Assembly: GCF_049472135.1 (NCBI RefSeq)
Contig: NZ_JBMOVV010000003.1
Coordinates: 124,001-188,000 of the forward strand
DNA: 64,000 bases
Origin: Arcobacter_B sp049472135
Lineage (GTDB): Bacteria; Campylobacterota; Campylobacteria; Campylobacterales; Arcobacteraceae
Direction: 5' to 3'
Shown here piece after piece: positions 61,093 through 64,000 of the stretch (position 1 is the first letter of the stretch; each line of letters opens with the position of its first letter). The notes below the pieces were generated by a model that had not been told where the DNA came from, searched no databases, and worked only from the letters and a program-made list of their open reading frames with translations. The translations under genes and the position numbers were made by a program.

Positions 61093-63408
61093 ATGACAAA
61101 GATTTTGATTATTGAAGATTCAAAAACATATAGTAATACATTACTTGCCCTACTAAGAAAAAAAGATTTTGAAATCCTTCAAGCCTTTACTTTAGAAGAA
61201 GCCCATAAAATAATACAAAACAATAGTGATATTGATTATATACTACTAGATTTAGTTCTACCTGATGGTGAAGGGGATGAACTAATAATTGACTTATCTT
61301 CAAAGCAACTTGATGCAAAAATCATAGTTCTTACAGGAAGCAATGATATTCAAAGAAGAAACTATCTTTTTGAACATGGAGTGATTGATTATTTTTCAAA
61401 AGAGACACCTTTAAAAACTCTTGTAAAAGACCTACATGATTTAATTATTAGCCTATCAAAAAATAAAGAAAGAGAAATTTTAATTGTTGATGATTCTTCT
61501 TTTGTAAGAAGAACAATAAAAACAATTTTACAAACAAAAAACTACAAAGTATCTACTGTAAATAATGGTCTTGAAGCTATTGATTTTTTAAAAACAAATA
61601 GTAGAATAAACCTTATTTTTCTTGATTTAGAAATGCCAAAAGTTTCAGGGACACAGTTACTTGAAATTCTAAAAAAAGATGAAAGGTTTAAAACTATACC
61701 AATTATAATTCTTTCAAGTAGTGAAGATAGACAAAAATATGCTTATGTAATAAAAAATGGAGCTATTGATTTTATTAAAAAACCTTTTTTAACTGAAGAG
61801 ATACTACTTAAAACTGATTTACATATCTCACAAGCAGAGTATATTGAAACCATAGCAGAACAAGCAAAAGAGCTAAATGAGTATAAAAGAGTTTTAAATG
61901 AAAGTGATATTATAAGTAAAACTGACCCTAGAGGTGTAATCACAGAAGCAAATGCAAAGTTCTGTGAAATCAGTGGCTACTCGCAAGAGTATTTAATAGG
62001 AAAACCACATAATATTGTAAGACATCCAGATGTACCAAAAAAAGTCTATGAAGAAGTTTGGAAACAAGTAAAAGCACATAAAACTTTTAAAGGTATTATC
62101 AAAAACCTAAGAAGAGATGGTACCTCATATTATGTTGATGCAACTATATCTCCTATTATTGATATTGATGGAAATATAAAAGAGATTATTGGTATAAGAC
62201 ATGATATTACTGATGTTATGAATCCTAAAAAGCAGTTAATTGCTGATTTGTCATATTTAGAAAAACCTACTTTAATCTTTTTACAAATTGCTAACTATGA
62301 ACTTTTTAAAGAGTTCTATTCAGAAACTTTAATGCATACTTTTGAATTTGAATTTGAACAAGTTATTTTAAACTATTTTCCAAGTGATTTTAATCTAAAA
62401 AAAGTTTATAATCTCAATAATGGACTTTTTGCTTTCTTAAAAAATGAAGAATTAACTGACTCAAAAATTCAATATACTCTAAAACAAGTAATTGAAAAGT
62501 TTAAAGAAATAGGTATTTCCTTTATGGAAACAAGCTATGATGTTGATATTTGTATTAGTTATGCAAAAGAAGGAAATCATCTTTTAGATGATGCATATTT
62601 AGCTATTCAACATGCTTTAAAATACAAAATTCCTATTTTAGATGCAAAGAACTTTCATAGAAGAGCACAAATTGAAGCACGAAATAAGTTAAAAAATATT
62701 GGCTTAATCAAAGATGCTTTAGCAAAAGAAGGAAGTTTTATTTCATACTTCCAACCAATTATAAACAATCAAACAAATGAAATAGAAAAATATGAATCAC
62801 TAATTAGATTAATTGATAAAAGAGGGAATATTCTATCGCCTTTCCAATTTTTAGACGTTGCTAAAAAGACTGGTTACTATTCAGATATTACAGAACTAGT
62901 AATTCAAAACTCTTTTAATGCTTTAAATCACACAGACAAAGACATCACGATAAATCTATCTTCACTTGATATTGAAAATAGTAAGTTAAGAGAACTTTTA
63001 TGGAAACTAATTAGTAAAGCTGAGAATAAAGGAAGAGTTACTTTTGAACTTTTAGAAGATGAAGAAGTGAAAGATTTTGAACTTGTAAAAGAGTTTATTC
63101 TAAAAAGTAAACTTGAAGCTGGAGTTACTATTGCTATTGATGACTTTGGTAGTGGATACTCAAATTATGAAAGGTTATTACAGTTTCATCCTGATATTTT
63201 AAAGATTGATGGCTCATTGATTAAAAATATTTTAACCGATGAATATAGTCAACATGTTGTTGAGTCAATAATTGTATTTGCTAAAAAACAAAAAATTAAA
63301 ACAGTTGCAGAATTCGTAGGGAATGATGAAGTTTTACAAAAGATTAAAGAGTTAGGAATTGACTATTCCCAAGGATATTTTTTAGGAGAGCCTAAAAGAC
63401 TCTTCTAA
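61093..63408 (+). CDS. Two-receiver PAS-EAL cyclic-di-GMP protein
   Basis: A 771-residue cytoplasmic regulator. Receiver 1 has Asp53 in LLDLVLPDG, and receiver 2 has Asp178 in FLDLEMPK. A PAS domain (about 265-385) includes HNIVRHPDVPKKVY, as in energy-sensing Aer-type PAS. A GGDEF-like region (about 390-545) lacks the motif and is probably inactive. The EAL domain begins YESLIR (Glu568; Ala replaced by Ser) and keeps NLSSLDI, FELLEDE, DDFGSGYSN (Asp683-Asp684), KIDGSLI and QGYFLGEP, so hydrolysis of cyclic-di-GMP is likely. The ATG at 61093 is preferred over an upstream alternative at 61051, since the receiver begins there. No partner kinase is adjacent. Confidence 0.92.
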   Translation: MTKILIIEDSKTYSNTLLALLRKKDFEILQAFTLEEAHKIIQNNSDIDYILLDLVLPDGEGDELIIDLSSKQLDAKIIVLTGSNDIQRRNYLFEHGVIDYFSKETPLKTLVKDLHDLIISLSKNKEREILIVDDSSFVRRTIKTILQTKNYKVSTVNNGLEAIDFLKTNSRINLIFLDLEMPKVSGTQLLEILKKDERFKTIPIIILSSSEDRQKYAYVIKNGAIDFIKKPFLTEEILLKTDLHISQAEYIETIAEQAKELNEYKRVLNESDIISKTDPRGVITEANAKFCEISGYSQEYLIGKPHNIVRHPDVPKKVYEEVWKQVKAHKTFKGIIKNLRRDGTSYYVDATISPIIDIDGNIKEIIGIRHDITDVMNPKKQLIADLSYLEKPTLIFLQIANYELFKEFYSETLMHTFEFEFEQVILNYFPSDFNLKKVYNLNNGLFAFLKNEELTDSKIQYTLKQVIEKFKEIGISFMETSYDVDICISYAKEGNHLLDDAYLAIQHALKYKIPILDAKNFHRRAQIEARNKLKNIGLIKDALAKEGSFISYFQPIINNQTNEIEKYESLIRLIDKRGNILSPFQFLDVAKKTGYYSDITELVIQNSFNALNHTDKDITINLSSLDIENSKLRELLWKLISKAENKGRVTFELLEDEEVKDFELVKEFILKSKLEAGVTIAIDDFGSGYSNYERLLQFHPDILKIDGSLIKNILTDEYSQHVVESIIVFAKKQKIKTVAEFVGNDEVLQKIKELGIDYSQGYFLGEPKRLF

Positions 63409-63411
63409 GAT

Positions 63412-64000
63412 TTAACCACCTGTTTGATAAAAAGCTCTAGATGAAACTTCATTATCATCTTTAACAGACCATTTATTTTTTTCTGGTTTATTTGCTAATA
63501 CTTTTTTTAATATTGCAGTTGCTTCATCAATTCTATTTGACCTTACTGCATCTTTTATACTCATTGCATCTTCAAAATATAAACAAGGGATAAGATAACC
63601 TTCTGCTGTTAATCTAATTCTATTACATGCAGAACAGAAATCATCTTTGTGTGGTTCGATTATTCCAAACTCATAACCATCCTCAAGCTTGTAGTATTGA
63701 GCAGGAGAGCTTGTATCTCTTGGTATTGTTTCAAAGTTTTTATATTTTTGAGATATTCTTTCTTTTATTTCATCAGAGTTTAAACCTTTTGCTCCATCTT
63801 TTGCATGATGATTTTCCATAAACTCAATAAATCTTACAGTATATCCTCTATGTTTACAAAACTCTAAAACTTCTAAAATATCATTATCATTTATTCCTTT
63901 AATAGGAACACAATTTATTTTTATTTTTAATCCTGCATCATCAGCTGCTTGAATACCTTCAAGTACAGTTTCTAATACATTTTTTTGAGCTACTTTAGCT
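63412..64000 (-). CDS. moaA: GTP 3',8-cyclase MoaA, C-terminal part (runs off the right edge)
   Basis: MoaA is the radical SAM enzyme that starts molybdenum cofactor synthesis. Reading the minus strand, the frame is open from the window edge. It has INCVPIKGINDNDILEVLEF, then RFIEFMENHH. The second iron-sulfur cluster follows in FCSACNRIRLTAEGYLIPC. The C terminus ends with the conserved Gly-Gly needed for activity. The N-terminal CxxxCxxC lies outside. Molybdenum cofactor synthesis would serve any enzyme matured by an XdhC-like protein. Confidence 0.95.
   Translation of the reverse strand, partial: AKVAQKNVLETVLEGIQAADDAGLKIKINCVPIKGINDNDILEVLEFCKHRGYTVRFIEFMENHHAKDGAKGLNSDEIKERISQKYKNFETIPRDTSSPAQYYKLEDGYEFGIIEPHKDDFCSACNRIRLTAEGYLIPCLYFEDAMSIKDAVRSNRIDEATAILKKVLANKPEKNKWSVKDDNEVSSRAFYQTGG

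Noticed and set aside
1..64000. Possible tRNA, rRNA, CRISPR or prophage elements
   Set aside because: Reading both strands by eye, I found no cloverleaf with a TTCGA arm, no regularly spaced repeats of CRISPR type, and no integrase or phage structural gene.

Overview
This window comes from a low-GC member of the Campylobacterota, most likely the Arcobacter group (Arcobacteraceae). The block proS-hemA-ispB-DUF2018 has the order I recall from Helicobacter pylori. Other lineage markers are a DUF4492 gene in front of cydAB, a DUF6394 gene in front of leuS, and a response regulator whose DNA-binding half is nearly that of HP1043/CosR. The base composition is strongly AT-rich throughout. No rRNA, tRNA, CRISPR array, insertion sequence or phage gene was seen. 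Both ends cut a gene: leuS on the left and moaA on the right.

Layout. 1-5.7 kb: leuS 5' part, small membrane proteins, a pentapeptide-type membrane protein, a 600-bp gap with a paired structured repeat, and a divergent XdhC-like gene. 5.8-12.2 kb: secF-secD-yajC, lnt, and a DUF4105/DUF3015 pair. 12.3-20.7 kb: housekeeping genes (cca, mscS-like, proS, hemA, ispB, DUF2018, hisD, aroK). 20.7-24.5 kb: a Cache-domain histidine kinase, a PLP enzyme and exbB-exbD. 24.5-32.5 kb: aldehyde dehydrogenase with DUF779, a soluble FIST-domain histidine kinase with an OmpR-type regulator, an AraC regulator, a biotin carboxylase and an unknown protein. 32.5-47.7 kb: a large quinoprotein alcohol-oxidation island. 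47.7-64 kb: pepA, fba, a PpiC-type isomerase, a CosR-like two-component pair, cydAB with small subunits, a DHH phosphoesterase, Rrf2, rpsO, purE-purK, a two-receiver EAL protein and moaA.

The island is the most interesting part. A PQQ-dependent alcohol dehydrogenase carries the Asp-Tyr-Asp signature associated with lanthanide enzymes. It lies in line with a complete pqqABCDE set, including a 24-codon pqqA. Around it are the accessory proteins that usually travel with such enzymes: a YVTN beta-propeller, an ABC ATPase and permease, two types of binding protein, a PedF-type cytochrome c, a SoxYZ-like carrier and a zinc hydrolase. A NitT/TauT-type ABC importer, a DUF302 protein and a DUF411 protein are also present. 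The aldehyde dehydrogenase 6 kb away would remove the aldehyde product.

The main finding is regulatory. Seven promoters at five separate places share a direct repeat, TATAGC or TTTAGC every 11 bp. Its edge lies exactly 9 nt from a sigma-70-like -10 hexamer in every case. This geometry is typical of an OmpR/PhoB-type activator. The OmpR-type regulator paired with the FIST kinase, next to one of the sites, is the best candidate. The predicted regulon joins the aldehyde dehydrogenase, the dehydrogenase-pqq operon, both divergent accessory operons and, unexpectedly, a distant XdhC-like gene.
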